This document shows positions 23,379 to 31,945 of a stretch of 64,000 nt of DNA, piece by piece. Below the pieces are notes generated by a model. That model was given only the letters and a program-made list of their open reading frames with translations. It was not told where the DNA came from and made no database searches. Numbering within the stretch: the first letter of the stretch is position 1; every line of letters starts with the position of its first letter. The position numbers and the translations under genes are program-made. Source of the DNA: Methylogaea oryzae (lineage in GTDB: Bacteria; Pseudomonadota; Gammaproteobacteria; Methylococcales; Methylococcaceae); assembly GCF_019669985.1 (NCBI RefSeq), contig NZ_AP019782.1, positions 62,001 to 126,000 on the forward strand, written 5' to 3'.

Positions 23379-24182
23379 TCAGGCGGCGACGGCCAGCGGC
23401 GGGTAAACGGCGTCGTCGGCCGCCATGAACCGGCCGGCGTGGCGGCTTTGCAGGCGGGTCATGGGCAGCAGGACGAACAGCTCCATGGCGTTGAAGGCCG
23501 CATGCCAGGAGGGCTCGCCGCAAACCCAGGCGCCGCGGCGCAAGCAGGCTTTCAGCCAAGGCGGAATCCCCGGCTCGTCCCGTTGGCTGCGCAGTTGGGG
23601 CGGGACGGGGTGTTTGGGCTGCACGGCCAGATAGGAAGGGCCGATCCGATCCTGTTCGAGCCGGCGGTAAATCGCCTCCACGGCGAAGCCGCCGGGCGCG
23701 AGCGGAATGCCGGCGCAGCCCATCAAGTGGCCGTAACCGCCTTGCATGGCGTAGGCCGCCAGCTCTTGCCACAAGCTCGCGATGACGGCGCCGCCGTGCG
23801 CCTCGCCGTCCACGCAGGCGCGGCCCACTTCCAGGAAGCGGCCGGCTAGCCCCAGCACGCGATCGATGTGGAATTGGCTTTCGCAATGGAACCGCCCCAG
23901 TTTGAGCGCTTGGCGGTCATTCAGCAGGCGGGTGGTGCCCACCACGGCACCGCTGGCGCTGTCCACCACCACCAAATGGTCGCAGTAGTCGTCGAATTCG
24001 TCCCAGTCCAGTCCCGGCCAAGCTTGCATGGTGGGTGGCTGGGCGCCCATCTGTTCGGCGAAAACGCGATAGCGTAGCGCTTGAGCGGCGCGAACCGTGG
24101 CGGGGCTGTCGGCGATGAAGGCTTCGTAGCGGCGCGGCCGCCGGCTGGCGGCCATGGGCGGAACAACGATGGCTGGTGACAT
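23379..24182 (-). CDS. OlsB-like N-acyltransferase (GNAT fold)
   Basis: The 267-residue protein resembles ornithine N-acyltransferases that start the synthesis of phosphorus-free ornithine lipids, and related 'hemolysin' GNAT proteins. Diagnostic stretches are 'ALRYRVFAEQMGA', 'DEFDDYCDHLVVVD..SGAVVGTTRLL' and 'FLEVGRACVD'. The partner acyltransferase OlsA is not nearby, so ornithine-lipid synthesis cannot be confirmed from this window. It is a single gene with a strong terminator. Confidence 0.75.
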   Translation of the reverse strand: MSPAIVVPPMAASRRPRRYEAFIADSPATVRAAQALRYRVFAEQMGAQPPTMQAWPGLDWDEFDDYCDHLVVVDSASGAVVGTTRLLNDRQALKLGRFHCESQFHIDRVLGLAGRFLEVGRACVDGEAHGGAVIASLWQELAAYAMQGGYGHLMGCAGIPLAPGGFAVEAIYRRLEQDRIGPSYLAVQPKHPVPPQLRSQRDEPGIPPWLKACLRRGAWVCGEPSWHAAFNAMELFVLLPMTRLQSRHAGRFMAADDAVYPPLAVAA

Positions 24183-24264
24183 GAGGCTTTCCCTAAGCGG
24201 TAGTGACGGGAATCACAATAGGCGGGGAAAGTGACTAGGCCGAGTCGGCGCGGTTACGGTTTCG

Positions 24265-25464
24265 TTACATTGCGGCTGCGCAGTCGCCGCGCGGCTGGTC
24301 GAGGATGCCGTCGGTAAGGGCCTCGTAGCCGGCCCGGTTGAAGTGCAGCCAGTCCTTGGGGCCGTGTATCGTCTGGTTTTTCGCGGCGGCGCGAACGGCC
24401 GGGCGAGTGTCGATGAAGGCTGCGCCATGGCGTAGCGCCGCTTCGCGCACCCGGGCGCACAGCCGCGGGCCGCGTTCTTGCAGCGCCGCGGTTTCCGCCA
24501 CTTTCGGCTTGCCCAGCATGTCGCTGTAGCTGACTTGTGGGGAGACCAGCTCGTAGGATTCCAGCACCGAGGGAACATAGACCACCGTCAGGCGGGACTG
24601 GTCGAACAAGCGTTGCAGGCGTTCCAGGGAAAGGTCCAGCAAGCGAAACGCCTGGTCGATTTCCTCTTCGGTCAAGTCCAGGGCCGGGCCTTGCAGGGCG
24701 TTGGGCAGGGCGACGGCGGCGGCTTGGATACGCGCCATGTTCACCGATCCGGCCGGCGTGCCGTTCCAGACCACGTCATCGTCCTTGTGCGGTTGCAGGC
24801 TGTTGCCCAGCGTCCGGCCCATGGCGTTCAACAGCCAGCCGCGATGGAGCGGCAAGTGGCCGAAGGGGCCGACGCCGCGCCGGTGGGCGATGGCGGCGTC
24901 GGCGAAGGCGTTCAGCGCCGCGGGGTCGTTGAGTTCGGCGGCGCTGTGCTTGGGGAAAAAGTCGCGGCGCAGGTCGAGCAGGTTGTCGGCCAGGTCGTTG
25001 CCGGCATAAAAATAGGCCAGCACTTGGCGCGGTTGGGCCAGATCCGCGTCCACGTGCCGCTTCAGGAAGGGGAAAATGGCGCTGGGTTCCACTACGAAGC
25101 CGCCGACGCTGCCGCGGTGACGCCAGCCGAAGCTGACCACGTCGACGCCGGTGCGCTGTTGCAGCAAATGGGCGGAGTGGAAAGGCGCATTGCGCTGATG
25201 GTCGGCGTCCAGCATCCAATCGCCCTTGCCTTGGGCATAGGAGTCGCCGACCAGGGCGATGTAGTCCGCCGGCAAGGGCGAGCGCTTGGAGCTTTGCGCC
25301 AGGAAGCGGGCGCTGTCGGATAGGGCGAAATGGAATTTCAGCGGCGTTTGCAGGATGGGACCGCGTTCCAGCACGATTTCCAGCACCAGCAGGGTGGCCA
25401 GCAGGCTGGCCAAGACCAGGGCGCTGTTGAGCGCGATCCTTTTGCAGACTTCTTTTTTCGACAT
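24265..25464 (-). CDS. Membrane-anchored SGNH/GDSL-type hydrolase
   Basis: The 399-residue protein has one N-terminal membrane helix (about 12-30) and an SGNH hydrolase domain. Block I is GDSYAQG (73-79, nucleophile Ser75), an Asn-containing block is 'YFYAGNDLADN', and the catalytic Asp-His lies in 'GPKDWLHFNRAGY' near the C-terminus. Such proteins act on esters of envelope polysaccharides or lipids; the substrate is unknown. It lies 85 bp downstream of znuD on the same strand and may be partly co-transcribed with it. Confidence 0.8.
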   Translation of the reverse strand: MSKKEVCKRIALNSALVLASLLATLLVLEIVLERGPILQTPLKFHFALSDSARFLAQSSKRSPLPADYIALVGDSYAQGKGDWMLDADHQRNAPFHSAHLLQQRTGVDVVSFGWRHRGSVGGFVVEPSAIFPFLKRHVDADLAQPRQVLAYFYAGNDLADNLLDLRRDFFPKHSAAELNDPAALNAFADAAIAHRRGVGPFGHLPLHRGWLLNAMGRTLGNSLQPHKDDDVVWNGTPAGSVNMARIQAAAVALPNALQGPALDLTEEEIDQAFRLLDLSLERLQRLFDQSRLTVVYVPSVLESYELVSPQVSYSDMLGKPKVAETAALQERGPRLCARVREAALRHGAAFIDTRPAVRAAAKNQTIHGPKDWLHFNRAGYEALTDGILDQPRGDCAAAM

Positions 25465-25511
25465 GCGCGGCCTCGAGGCGGAGGCTCGGCCAGCCGTTAC
25501 GGGGCGGCTGT

Positions 25512-25532
25512 CGGCTCCTGATTTGGGAGCCG
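25512..25532. terminator. Hairpin between znuD and the SGNH gene
   Basis: CGGCTCC and GGAGCCG form a 7-bp stem in the 85-bp gap. No T-tract follows on the minus strand, so it is a weak terminator or processing site at most. Confidence 0.35.
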
Positions 25533-25549
25533 ATTATGGGCGGTAGCCG

Positions 25550-27574
25550 TCAGAAATTCCAGCGCAGCCCGACTTCCGCTCCCCGTCCCGGCTCGGGCGA
25601 ATATTGCCGCAAATAGGAGGCGGCGCTGCGGATGTCGGCGTCCAGCAGGTTCTTGGCGTTGGCGAAAACGGTGAACTCGCCCGCTTTGTCCGTGCGCAGG
25701 GTATAGCGGGTGCCCAGGTCCAGCTTAACGTAGCCGCCGGTGGGGGCTTCGTTGGCGCCGGGGTGGATCTGCGGCTCGGCGCGGGTGACGCGGGCGTAAG
25801 CCGACCAGCGTTCGCGGCTGTAGTCGAGCTGGCTGCCGAAGCGCAGCGGCGGCAGGCGCGGCACGTCCTCGCCGTTGTCGAAGCGGCCGCGCACGTAATC
25901 GGAGAACAGGGTCAGGTCCACGCCGCCGCCGGCATAATCGCCCAGGGGGAACACCACTTGCGCTTCGTAGCCTTTGAAGGTGGCGGCGCGCTGGCGATAT
26001 TCCAGCACCGGCGCGCAGTCGCCTGCGCAAGCGGGGTTGAAGTCCGCCAAGGCGTGGTCGAACAGTTCGCCGGTGTAGTGCCCGTAGATATAGTCGCTGA
26101 CCCAGTTGTGGTACAGATCCAGCCGCGCCCGGTACCAGCTGCGTTCGGTTTTCAGGCCCAGTTCCAGGTTGTGGCCGGTCTCCTTGCGCAGGCCGGGAGT
26201 GCCCCGCTCGTAGCTGTGGGTGGCGTGATGCACGCCGTCGGAATACAGCTCCGCCGCCTGGGGCGCCCGTTCGCTGCGCGTGAAGCCCAGGCTGACCGAG
26301 TCCTGGTCGTTCCAATGCCAAGTGGTCGAGGCGGCGCCGCTGATGGGGACGTGCTCGGCGGCGGGGCGGCCTTCCGGCGTCAGACGTTGGCGTTCGCCGC
26401 GCAGGGCAAATTGCCAGGTCCATGGTCCCAGCTCCAGCGTTTCCAGGGCGAAACCGGCGGCGTTGGCCGTGGCGGTTTTGGGCAGGATGGCTTCGTCGCC
26501 CAGGCTGTTCAGTGTGCCGCCGGCGACCTGCATGCCCCATAGGCCGGACAGCGGCCCGAGCGGTTCGTGATGCCATTCCAAGCGGCCCTCGGTGGTTTCG
26601 TTGAGGAACTTGGTGGCCGCCGTGCCGCTTTCCAGTTCCACGTGCTGGTAGTCGGTGTGGGCCAGGGAAAAACGCAGCTTGCGGGTCAAGGCGAAAGGCG
26701 CGCGCAGTTCGCCCTTCAGGTCGTAGCGGGATTGTTCCAGGTCGATGCGCACGTTGTGCGGCTCGCCGTCCGGCGGTATGCCGTAGTTGTTTTCCAGGCG
26801 GTTCACCGCCACGCCGAGAAAGCCGGCGCCGCCGACCCAGGACAGGCCGGCCGTGCCGCTTTTGGCGCGGGCCGACGTGTTGGGTACGCGGCCGTTGGGG
26901 CCGCTGCCGTCCCGGTTGGCGTGGCCGTCGATGAGCACGTCGCTGCTGTCGCGGTAGAAGCCGTCGGCGTGCAGCGCCAAGGGCCCTTTGCCGGCGTCCA
27001 AGCGCAACACGCTGGCGTTTTGGTCCAGGGCGCTGTCGTAGCGTTGCTCGAAGGCCGCCGCGTAGCCTTGGTCCGGCGCTTTTTCCGGCACCCGGCCGTC
27101 CTGCACGTTGACCGCGCCGCCGATCAGGCCGCTGCCGTAGAGCAGAGTGGCGGGGCCGCGCAGCAAGTCGATGCGTTCGGCCAGCAGGGGCTCGGTGGTG
27201 CCGGCGTGGTCGGGGCTCAGGGCGGACACGTCGCGGCTGCCCAGGCCGTTTTGCAGCACTTGCACCCGGCCGCCGCCCTGGCCGCGGATCACCGGCTGGC
27301 CGACGCCGGGGCCGAAGGACGCATTGCCGACGCCGCCTTCCCGTTCCAGGGTGGCGCCCAGGGTGGTGGCCGCGCGGCGGCGCAGTTCGCTTCCTTCCAG
27401 ACTGGCGGCCGGGGCGAAAACGCCGCCGGCATTGTCATCGGCGGCCGGCGCGGAAACGGTCACGGCTTCCATGCGTTGCGCGTCGTCCGCCGAGACGGGG
27501 CGGGGCGCACCCAACAGCAGGCCGACGAAGCAGGGCAGCGCCAAGGTGGTGCGAGGAAAATCGGTGGTCCGCAT
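25550..27574 (-). CDS. znuD: TonB-dependent zinc receptor, ZnuD-like
   Basis: The 674-residue protein has a signal peptide, a plug domain ('GVGQPVIRGQGGGRVQVLQNGLGSRDVSALSPDHA', 'AERIDLLRGPATLLYGS') and a 22-strand-type barrel ending in Phe. The loop 'ELYSDGVHHATHSYERG' and the Cys pair 'CAGDC' resemble ZnuD zinc receptors of Neisseria and other proteobacteria. The metal is supported further by the zur gene upstream and a Zur-like box 15 bp before the start. It imports Zn(II), or a zinc complex, across the outer membrane using TonB energy. Confidence 0.85.
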   Translation of the reverse strand: MRTTDFPRTTLALPCFVGLLLGAPRPVSADDAQRMEAVTVSAPAADDNAGGVFAPAASLEGSELRRRAATTLGATLEREGGVGNASFGPGVGQPVIRGQGGGRVQVLQNGLGSRDVSALSPDHAGTTEPLLAERIDLLRGPATLLYGSGLIGGAVNVQDGRVPEKAPDQGYAAAFEQRYDSALDQNASVLRLDAGKGPLALHADGFYRDSSDVLIDGHANRDGSGPNGRVPNTSARAKSGTAGLSWVGGAGFLGVAVNRLENNYGIPPDGEPHNVRIDLEQSRYDLKGELRAPFALTRKLRFSLAHTDYQHVELESGTAATKFLNETTEGRLEWHHEPLGPLSGLWGMQVAGGTLNSLGDEAILPKTATANAAGFALETLELGPWTWQFALRGERQRLTPEGRPAAEHVPISGAASTTWHWNDQDSVSLGFTRSERAPQAAELYSDGVHHATHSYERGTPGLRKETGHNLELGLKTERSWYRARLDLYHNWVSDYIYGHYTGELFDHALADFNPACAGDCAPVLEYRQRAATFKGYEAQVVFPLGDYAGGGVDLTLFSDYVRGRFDNGEDVPRLPPLRFGSQLDYSRERWSAYARVTRAEPQIHPGANEAPTGGYVKLDLGTRYTLRTDKAGEFTVFANAKNLLDADIRSAASYLRQYSPEPGRGAEVGLRWNF

Positions 27575-27588
27575 GGTGGGTATCTGTT

Positions 27589-27608
27589 TGCAATGTTATT
27601 ACGTTGCA
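27589..27608. promoter_or_regulatory. Zur box of znuD
   Basis: TGCAATGTTATTACGTTGCA is a palindrome with one mismatched pair of positions. It matches the core AATGTTATAACATT of gammaproteobacterial Zur sites at 12 of 14 bases. It lies between the zur stop and the znuD start, so znuD probably has its own zinc-repressed promoter. Confidence 0.65.
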
Positions 27609-27630
27609 TCGACCGGGCGCGGCAGGGCCC

Positions 27631-28101
27631 TCAGGCCGCCATCGCGCAGTGCCGACACAGTCCATGAATTTCCAAGGCTTTGTGGCTGGCGGCGAAGTTC
27701 GCCTCGGCCAGTTCCTGGGCCAATGCCTCCATCACCGCCGGGGCGGTGAGTTCTTCCACGCGGTGGCAGCGCTCGCACAGCAGCAGCAGCAGTTCGTGGC
27801 GCTGTTCCGCGTGGTTGCAGCCGATGAAGGCGTTGAGGCTTTCCACCCGATGGATCAAGCCTTGTTCCAGCAGGAAATCCAAGGCACGATAAACCGTGGC
27901 CGGTTTGGCGGCGGCTTCGAAGCTGCGCAGCTGATCCAGCAAGTCGTAGGCCTTTACCGCTTCGTGGCTGCGCCAGATCAATTCCAGCACCCGCCGGCGA
28001 ATGGGCGTAAAGCGCACATCGCGCTGGGCGCAGAGATTGTCCGCGCAGGCCAGGGCCTTATCGATGCAGCATTGATGGTCGTGTACGGCGGCGACTGTCA
28101 T
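27631..28101 (-). CDS. zur: Zinc uptake regulator Zur (Fur family)
   Basis: The 156-residue repressor has a winged helix ('VRFTPIRRRVLELIWRS', 'KPATVYRALDFLLEQGLIHRVES') and metal sites. 'NAFIGCNHAEQRHELLLLLCERCHRVEE' and the final 'HGLCRHC' supply the two CxxC pairs of the structural zinc site. This pattern fits Zur rather than Fur. It represses zinc uptake genes when zinc is plentiful. It lies directly upstream of znuD, and both genes have Zur-like boxes in front of them, suggesting autoregulation. Confidence 0.88.
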   Translation of the reverse strand: MTVAAVHDHQCCIDKALACADNLCAQRDVRFTPIRRRVLELIWRSHEAVKAYDLLDQLRSFEAAAKPATVYRALDFLLEQGLIHRVESLNAFIGCNHAEQRHELLLLLCERCHRVEELTAPAVMEALAQELAEANFAASHKALEIHGLCRHCAMAA

Positions 28102-28117
28102 GGCGGGTGTCTCAATG

Positions 28118-28140
28118 GCGATGTGACATTATAACATCGC
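28118..28140. promoter_or_regulatory. Zur-like box upstream of zur
   Basis: The arms GCGATGT and ACATCGC enclose GACATTATA, giving an AT-rich palindrome with the core TTATAACAT. It matches the Zur core at about 10 of 14 positions. It lies between zur and the divergent WYL regulator gene, so it could control either. Confidence 0.5.
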
Positions 28141-28175
28141 CCGTCGCCGGCACGGCAAGGGCGGATGAGGGTTTC

Positions 28176-29162
28176 ATGGATCGCACGGAACGTTTTTACA
28201 AGATCGAGCAACTGCTGCACGAGCGGGGCGTGGTCAGCCTGGAGCGGTTTTTGGAGCATCTCGGCGTGTCGCGCGCCACCTTCAAGCGCGATTTGGATTA
28301 TTTGCGCGAGCGGCTAAACGCGCCCATCGAATGGGACCGCAACGCCCGCGGTTACCGCCTGGCCGCGGGCGACGCCAAGTTCGAGCTGCCCGGGCTGTGG
28401 TTCAACGCGTCCGAAATCCACGCCCTGCTGACCATGCAGCACCTGTTGGCCAACCTCCAGCCCGGCCTGTTGGCGTCCCACATCGCGCCGTTGCAGGCGC
28501 GCCTCGATTCCCTGCTGGAGCGTGGCGATAACACCGCCGAGGAAGTGCGGCGGCGCATTCGCATCCTGCACGCGGCGGCCCGGCCGGTGGAGCCGCGCGG
28601 CTTTCAGTTGATCGCCCAAGCCCTATTGGATCGCCGCCGCTTGCGCTTGCGCCACTACAATCGGGCGGAAGACCTGCGCAGCGAGCGGGTGGTGTCGCCC
28701 CAGCGCTTGGTTTATTACCGCGACAACTGGTATTTGGACGCCTGGTGCCATTGGCGCGACGCCTTGCGCAGCTTTGCCGTGGACAGTTTGGAGGACGTGG
28801 CGGCGTTGCAGGACGAAGCCGTCTCCCTGGCGGATGACGCGCTGAGCGCGGCGCTGGGGTCGGGTTACGGAATTTTCGCCGGCCCGCGCTTGCAAACGGC
28901 GGTGCTGCGCTTCACCGCCCAGCGCGCCCGCTGGGTGGCGCAGGAGGGTTGGCATCCGCAGCAAGCGGGGCGCTACGAGCCGGACGGTCGATATCGCCTG
29001 GAACTGCCCTACGCCGACGATCGCGAATTGCTCATGGACATACTCAAATACGGGCCGGAAGTGGAAGTGCTGGCGCCGCCCTCCCTGCGCGCCAAGGTGG
29101 CGCGATTGCTGGCCGACGCCGGCGCGCTGTATGCCGCGCCTTCGCTCGAAAACGCCGGTTGA
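28176..29162 (+). CDS. WYL-domain transcriptional regulator (YafY type)
   Basis: The 328-residue protein has an N-terminal helix-turn-helix ('RTERFYKIEQLLHERGVVSLERFLEHLGVSRATFKRDLDYLRERL'). A WYL ligand-sensing domain ('QRLVYYRDNWYLDAWCHWRDALRSFAVDSLEDV') and a C-terminal WCX domain ('ELLMDILKYGPEVEVLAPPSLR') follow. WYL domains sense nucleic acids or nucleotides in the cases studied, often in DNA-damage or phage-defence contexts. No defence gene is adjacent. ATG 28176 with GAGGG five bases upstream is chosen; the frame is open further upstream. Confidence 0.88.
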   Translation: MDRTERFYKIEQLLHERGVVSLERFLEHLGVSRATFKRDLDYLRERLNAPIEWDRNARGYRLAAGDAKFELPGLWFNASEIHALLTMQHLLANLQPGLLASHIAPLQARLDSLLERGDNTAEEVRRRIRILHAAARPVEPRGFQLIAQALLDRRRLRLRHYNRAEDLRSERVVSPQRLVYYRDNWYLDAWCHWRDALRSFAVDSLEDVAALQDEAVSLADDALSAALGSGYGIFAGPRLQTAVLRFTAQRARWVAQEGWHPQQAGRYEPDGRYRLELPYADDRELLMDILKYGPEVEVLAPPSLRAKVARLLADAGALYAAPSLENAG

Positions 29163-29289
29163 CGGCGGCCAAGGCGACGATCCTGCAAAAAATATTCTTC
29201 ACGGGCTCACGTGGCGAGCCACTACCCTGCCCATACTCTCCCCCAAGCCAGGGCACTCCGGTCCCGGCGCCAATCGAGGAGAGACGAGC

Positions 29290-29511
29290 ATGAAACTGGG
29301 CAGAATCAGCGGCCATGCGCGCCAACGCATGAAGCAGTTGGGTTTGAACGAAATGTCGCTGCGCGGATTATTGGAGCAGGGCAGGGTGGTGCGGGACGGC
29401 GCCGGCGGCATGCGCGTGTTCGGCCCCAGGGCGGGTTCGTTCTACGCGGTGCTGGATGCCGAGGGCGAGGTGATCACCGTGGGCGGCGCCGCCGCCGCGG
29501 TGCGGCACTGA
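29290..29511 (+). CDS. Small DUF4258-like protein
   Basis: The 73-residue protein is 'GHARQRMKQLGLNEMSLRGLLEQGRVV' followed by a beta-hairpin ending 'GEVITVGGAAAAVRH'. This matches the general pattern of DUF4258 proteins, which are small toxin-like or metal-binding domains. No antitoxin partner is visible. A strong GAGGAGAG ribosome binding site precedes the ATG. It lies 127 bp after the WYL regulator gene on the same strand. Confidence 0.65.
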   Translation: MKLGRISGHARQRMKQLGLNEMSLRGLLEQGRVVRDGAGGMRVFGPRAGSFYAVLDAEGEVITVGGAAAAVRH

Positions 29512-29525
29512 GGTTGGCACGCGCT

Positions 29526-30119
29526 TTACTCGCCGAACAGCTCCGCCGGCAAAACGAGATTGGTGAGCCGCCAGCGCAGGCCTTCCAGGGTCAGTATGAA
29601 GCGCACTTGCTCGCCCCGCTTGCCGGTGACGTAGGCGGAGGCTTGTTGCAGCGAGTCGAATTCCACCGCGACCTTTTCCGCTTTGGGCCGCTCCGCCGGG
29701 CTTGCTTCCTGCGGCGCGGAGGGCGGCGGCGCCGCTGCGACGGGAGGCGTTTCGGCCTGGCGGGGCTTTTTCGAATCATGCCGAGGCGACAGGCCGCCGG
29801 CCAGGGCGCCGATGCCGGCCGGCGACACATAGGCGTCGACCATGCCGTCCACGGCCACTGTCGCCATGGCCGCGCCGAAGGCGGCGAAAGGGTTGCCGCC
29901 CAGTTCCCGGCCGATTTTGCCCTGTATCAGGGTGTTCAACTGGGTCTTGACCCCTGCCCGCAATTGGGGGAAATCCACTTTTTCGGCCAGTGCGTCCGTG
30001 TCGTTGTTCTTGGCGGCCTGTTGTATCTCCGCCAACGCCAGGCGCGGGCTGGCGTAGAAATAGCCGGCACCGGCTCCCAGCAGGGCCAGCGTCAGGACGG
30101 CGGTAACGGATTTGCGCAT
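29526..30119 (-). CDS. DUF2939 secreted protein
   Basis: The 197-residue protein starts with a hydrophobic helix (MRKSVTAVLTLALLGAGAGYFYASP). It continues 'RLALAEIQQAAKNNDTDALAEKVDFPQLRAGVKTQL', typical of the DUF2939 family, with a Pro/Ala-rich insert near 120-145. It is exported or membrane-anchored with an unknown function. The start has AGGAG eight bases upstream. It follows the D-Ala-D-Ala carboxypeptidase gene on the same strand. Confidence 0.75.
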   Translation of the reverse strand: MRKSVTAVLTLALLGAGAGYFYASPRLALAEIQQAAKNNDTDALAEKVDFPQLRAGVKTQLNTLIQGKIGRELGGNPFAAFGAAMATVAVDGMVDAYVSPAGIGALAGGLSPRHDSKKPRQAETPPVAAAPPPSAPQEASPAERPKAEKVAVEFDSLQQASAYVTGKRGEQVRFILTLEGLRWRLTNLVLPAELFGE

Positions 30120-30136
30120 GGGGGGTACTCCTAGGG

Positions 30137-30161
30137 GAGGCCCCCCGCAGGCATCGGGGGG
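30137..30161. terminator. GC hairpin after the carboxypeptidase gene
   Basis: GCCCCCC and GGGGGGC pair around a nine- to ten-base loop just after the carboxypeptidase stop. No T-tract is present, so termination efficiency is uncertain. Confidence 0.45.
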
Positions 30162-30162
30162 C

Positions 30163-31527
30163 TTATTGGATGGCGCGCAGGGCGATGGGGTCGAGAGCGG
30201 TGCAGCTGACGCTACGCTCCCAGCTGCGCATATTGCACAGGCGGCCGGCTTCGTCCCGCTCCAGTCCGGTGAGCAGGGCGGCGTATTGTTGCGGGCCTTT
30301 GTTCAGGGTGCGGCTGATGATGGTGGCTTGGCTGTGGGCCACCACATTGGGCGCGTTGCTGCGCAGTTTTTGCAGCACGCCCTGGCCCTGCTGGCGGTTG
30401 GGGAAGTTGCCTACCACCACGCCCCAGCTACGGTGCTGTTTGGCGTCCGCCGCCTGGACGGCATGGCTGCCGCGGCCGGCGACGCCGGCAACGGCCGGCT
30501 GAGCGTGGGACGGCGCGTGGGCGGCGGTGTTGACCGGCGGCACGGTGGAGTTGCACACGTTCGGGCCCAGCCGGTGGATGGGATATTGGTTGTTCGCCTG
30601 CACCACGGTGGCGTCATCCAGCCCGGGCAGTTGCGCGGCGTCGCGGTTGTCGGCGAAGCCCGCGTCCAGTAGGCGCGAAACCTCGGCATTGCGGTGGTTG
30701 CGGCTGCCGCCGCCCAGGTAGACGGCGATCAAGCGGCGGCCGTCCCGCTTGGCGGCGCCGACGATGTTGTAGCCCGAGGCGCAGGTGAAGCCGGTTTTCA
30801 TACCCTCGGCGCCCGGGTAGGAACGGAGCAGGGGGTTGATGGCGCCCATGGTGCGGCGGTGGAAGGTCATGCTGTCCGTCTGGAAGTAGTGGTACTGGGA
30901 CGGGAAGCGGCGAATCAGGGTTTGCGCCAAGACGGCCATGTCGTGGGCGGTGGTGATTTGGTGAGGGGCCGGCAGGCCGGTGGCGTTTTCGAACGAGCTA
31001 TGGCTCATGCCGATCTGGTGCGCCTTGTTGGTCATGGCGGCGGCGAAGTCGCCCTCGTTGCCGCCGATGTGTTCCGCCAGGGTCACGGCGGCGTCGTTGG
31101 CGGAACGGGCGATGAGGCCGCGAATGGCGTCGTCCACGGTAATGCGCTCGCCGGCGCGCAGCCCCAAGCGCGAGCCTTTCTGCTCGGCGGCGTGATAGGA
31201 CACGGTCAGCGTGTCGTCCGGGCTTAGGCGGCCGGCTTCCATGGCGTCGAATGCCATAAACGCCGTCATCATCTTGGTCAGGGAGGCGGGATACCAGGGC
31301 TCGCCGGCGTTGTGGGCGTGCAGCACCGCATTGTTGGCGGTGTCGATCACCAGCGCGGCATGGGTGTCGGGATTATCGTATCCGTGGCTGCGGGCGGCGG
31401 CCTTGGCCGGTTTGTGCTTGGCGACCGGCTGGGCCGTTTGCGCCTGATGATGGCCCTTGGCGAACGAGACACCCGACATCAGGCATAGGCACAGGATCAG
31501 CGGAATTCTCTTGGCGGTTGCGGGCAA
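30163..31527 (-). CDS. D-alanyl-D-alanine carboxypeptidase (S11) with SPOR-like tail
   Basis: The 454-residue periplasmic enzyme trims the terminal D-Ala of peptidoglycan stem peptides. The signal peptide ends near residue 23. Catalytic motifs are Ser82-Leu-Thr-Lys85, Ser142-Ala-Asn144 and Lys244-Thr-Gly246, all intact. A Pro/Ala linker is followed by a C-terminal SPOR-like repeat ('WGVVVGNFPNRQQGQGVLQKLRS ... YAALLTGLERDEAGRLC'), which usually targets division septa by binding denuded glycan. The PBP5-type C-terminal amphipathic anchor is absent. A sigma-70 promoter lies upstream. Confidence 0.9.
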   Translation of the reverse strand: MPATAKRIPLILCLCLMSGVSFAKGHHQAQTAQPVAKHKPAKAAARSHGYDNPDTHAALVIDTANNAVLHAHNAGEPWYPASLTKMMTAFMAFDAMEAGRLSPDDTLTVSYHAAEQKGSRLGLRAGERITVDDAIRGLIARSANDAAVTLAEHIGGNEGDFAAAMTNKAHQIGMSHSSFENATGLPAPHQITTAHDMAVLAQTLIRRFPSQYHYFQTDSMTFHRRTMGAINPLLRSYPGAEGMKTGFTCASGYNIVGAAKRDGRRLIAVYLGGGSRNHRNAEVSRLLDAGFADNRDAAQLPGLDDATVVQANNQYPIHRLGPNVCNSTVPPVNTAAHAPSHAQPAVAGVAGRGSHAVQAADAKQHRSWGVVVGNFPNRQQGQGVLQKLRSNAPNVVAHSQATIISRTLNKGPQQYAALLTGLERDEAGRLCNMRSWERSVSCTALDPIALRAIQ

Positions 31528-31613
31528 CGGTCGTCTCCTAGCGGGTTGTTTTTATCGGGGGACGGCTGTAAGCCGCCGCCGGCGCGGTGGACGCGCGGCT
31601 TTCCAATCCCCTA

Positions 31614-31641
31614 ATAATAGCCTTTGCCGCCGCAATGTCAT
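31614..31641 (-). promoter_or_regulatory. Sigma-70 promoter of the carboxypeptidase gene
   Basis: On the minus strand ATGACA is followed after 16 bases by TATTAT. Each hexamer matches at five of six positions. The predicted leader is about 80 bases. Confidence 0.55.
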
Positions 31642-31642
31642 A

Positions 31643-31945
31643 TTACAAGCTACCGCATTCCATGACGGGCGACACCCAATAATGTAGACCGGTACCGGTG
31701 AAGTCTTCCTTAAGTCCCGCCAGCAGCCCGGCCAAGTCCGCCTGATGCACGTGCATCTCGAAACGCACCTGCTTTTTGCGCCCGGCCACCTGCTCTTCCA
31801 GGCTCAGGCCCTGGTGGCGGCTGGCGTGGCCGGCGACGCAGGCGCTGGTGAAGCCGTAGCGGCCTTCGTGGCTGAGCAGCCAGTCCACCAAGGTTTCCTC
31901 CAGGCTGGGGGCGGCGATGAGGGTGACGAGGTAGTTGTCGGTCAT
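31643..31945 (-). CDS. DUF3240 protein of the metal-efflux operon
   Basis: The 100-residue protein has a PII-like ferredoxin fold pattern ('YLVTLIAAPSLEETLVDWLLSHEG ... RFEMHVHQADLAGLLAGLKEDF'). DUF3240 genes usually follow CzcA/CusA pump genes, where they may sense or buffer metal. The ATG overlaps the pump stop as ATGA. Cytoplasmic. Confidence 0.8.
   Translation of the reverse strand: MTDNYLVTLIAAPSLEETLVDWLLSHEGRYGFTSACVAGHASRHQGLSLEEQVAGRKKQVRFEMHVHQADLAGLLAGLKEDFTGTGLHYWVSPVMECGSL

Noticed and set aside
29290-29511. Toxin-antitoxin system
   Set aside because: The DUF4258-like protein is toxin-like in size, but no antitoxin gene lies next to it; the neighbours are a WYL regulator and a DUF2939 protein.
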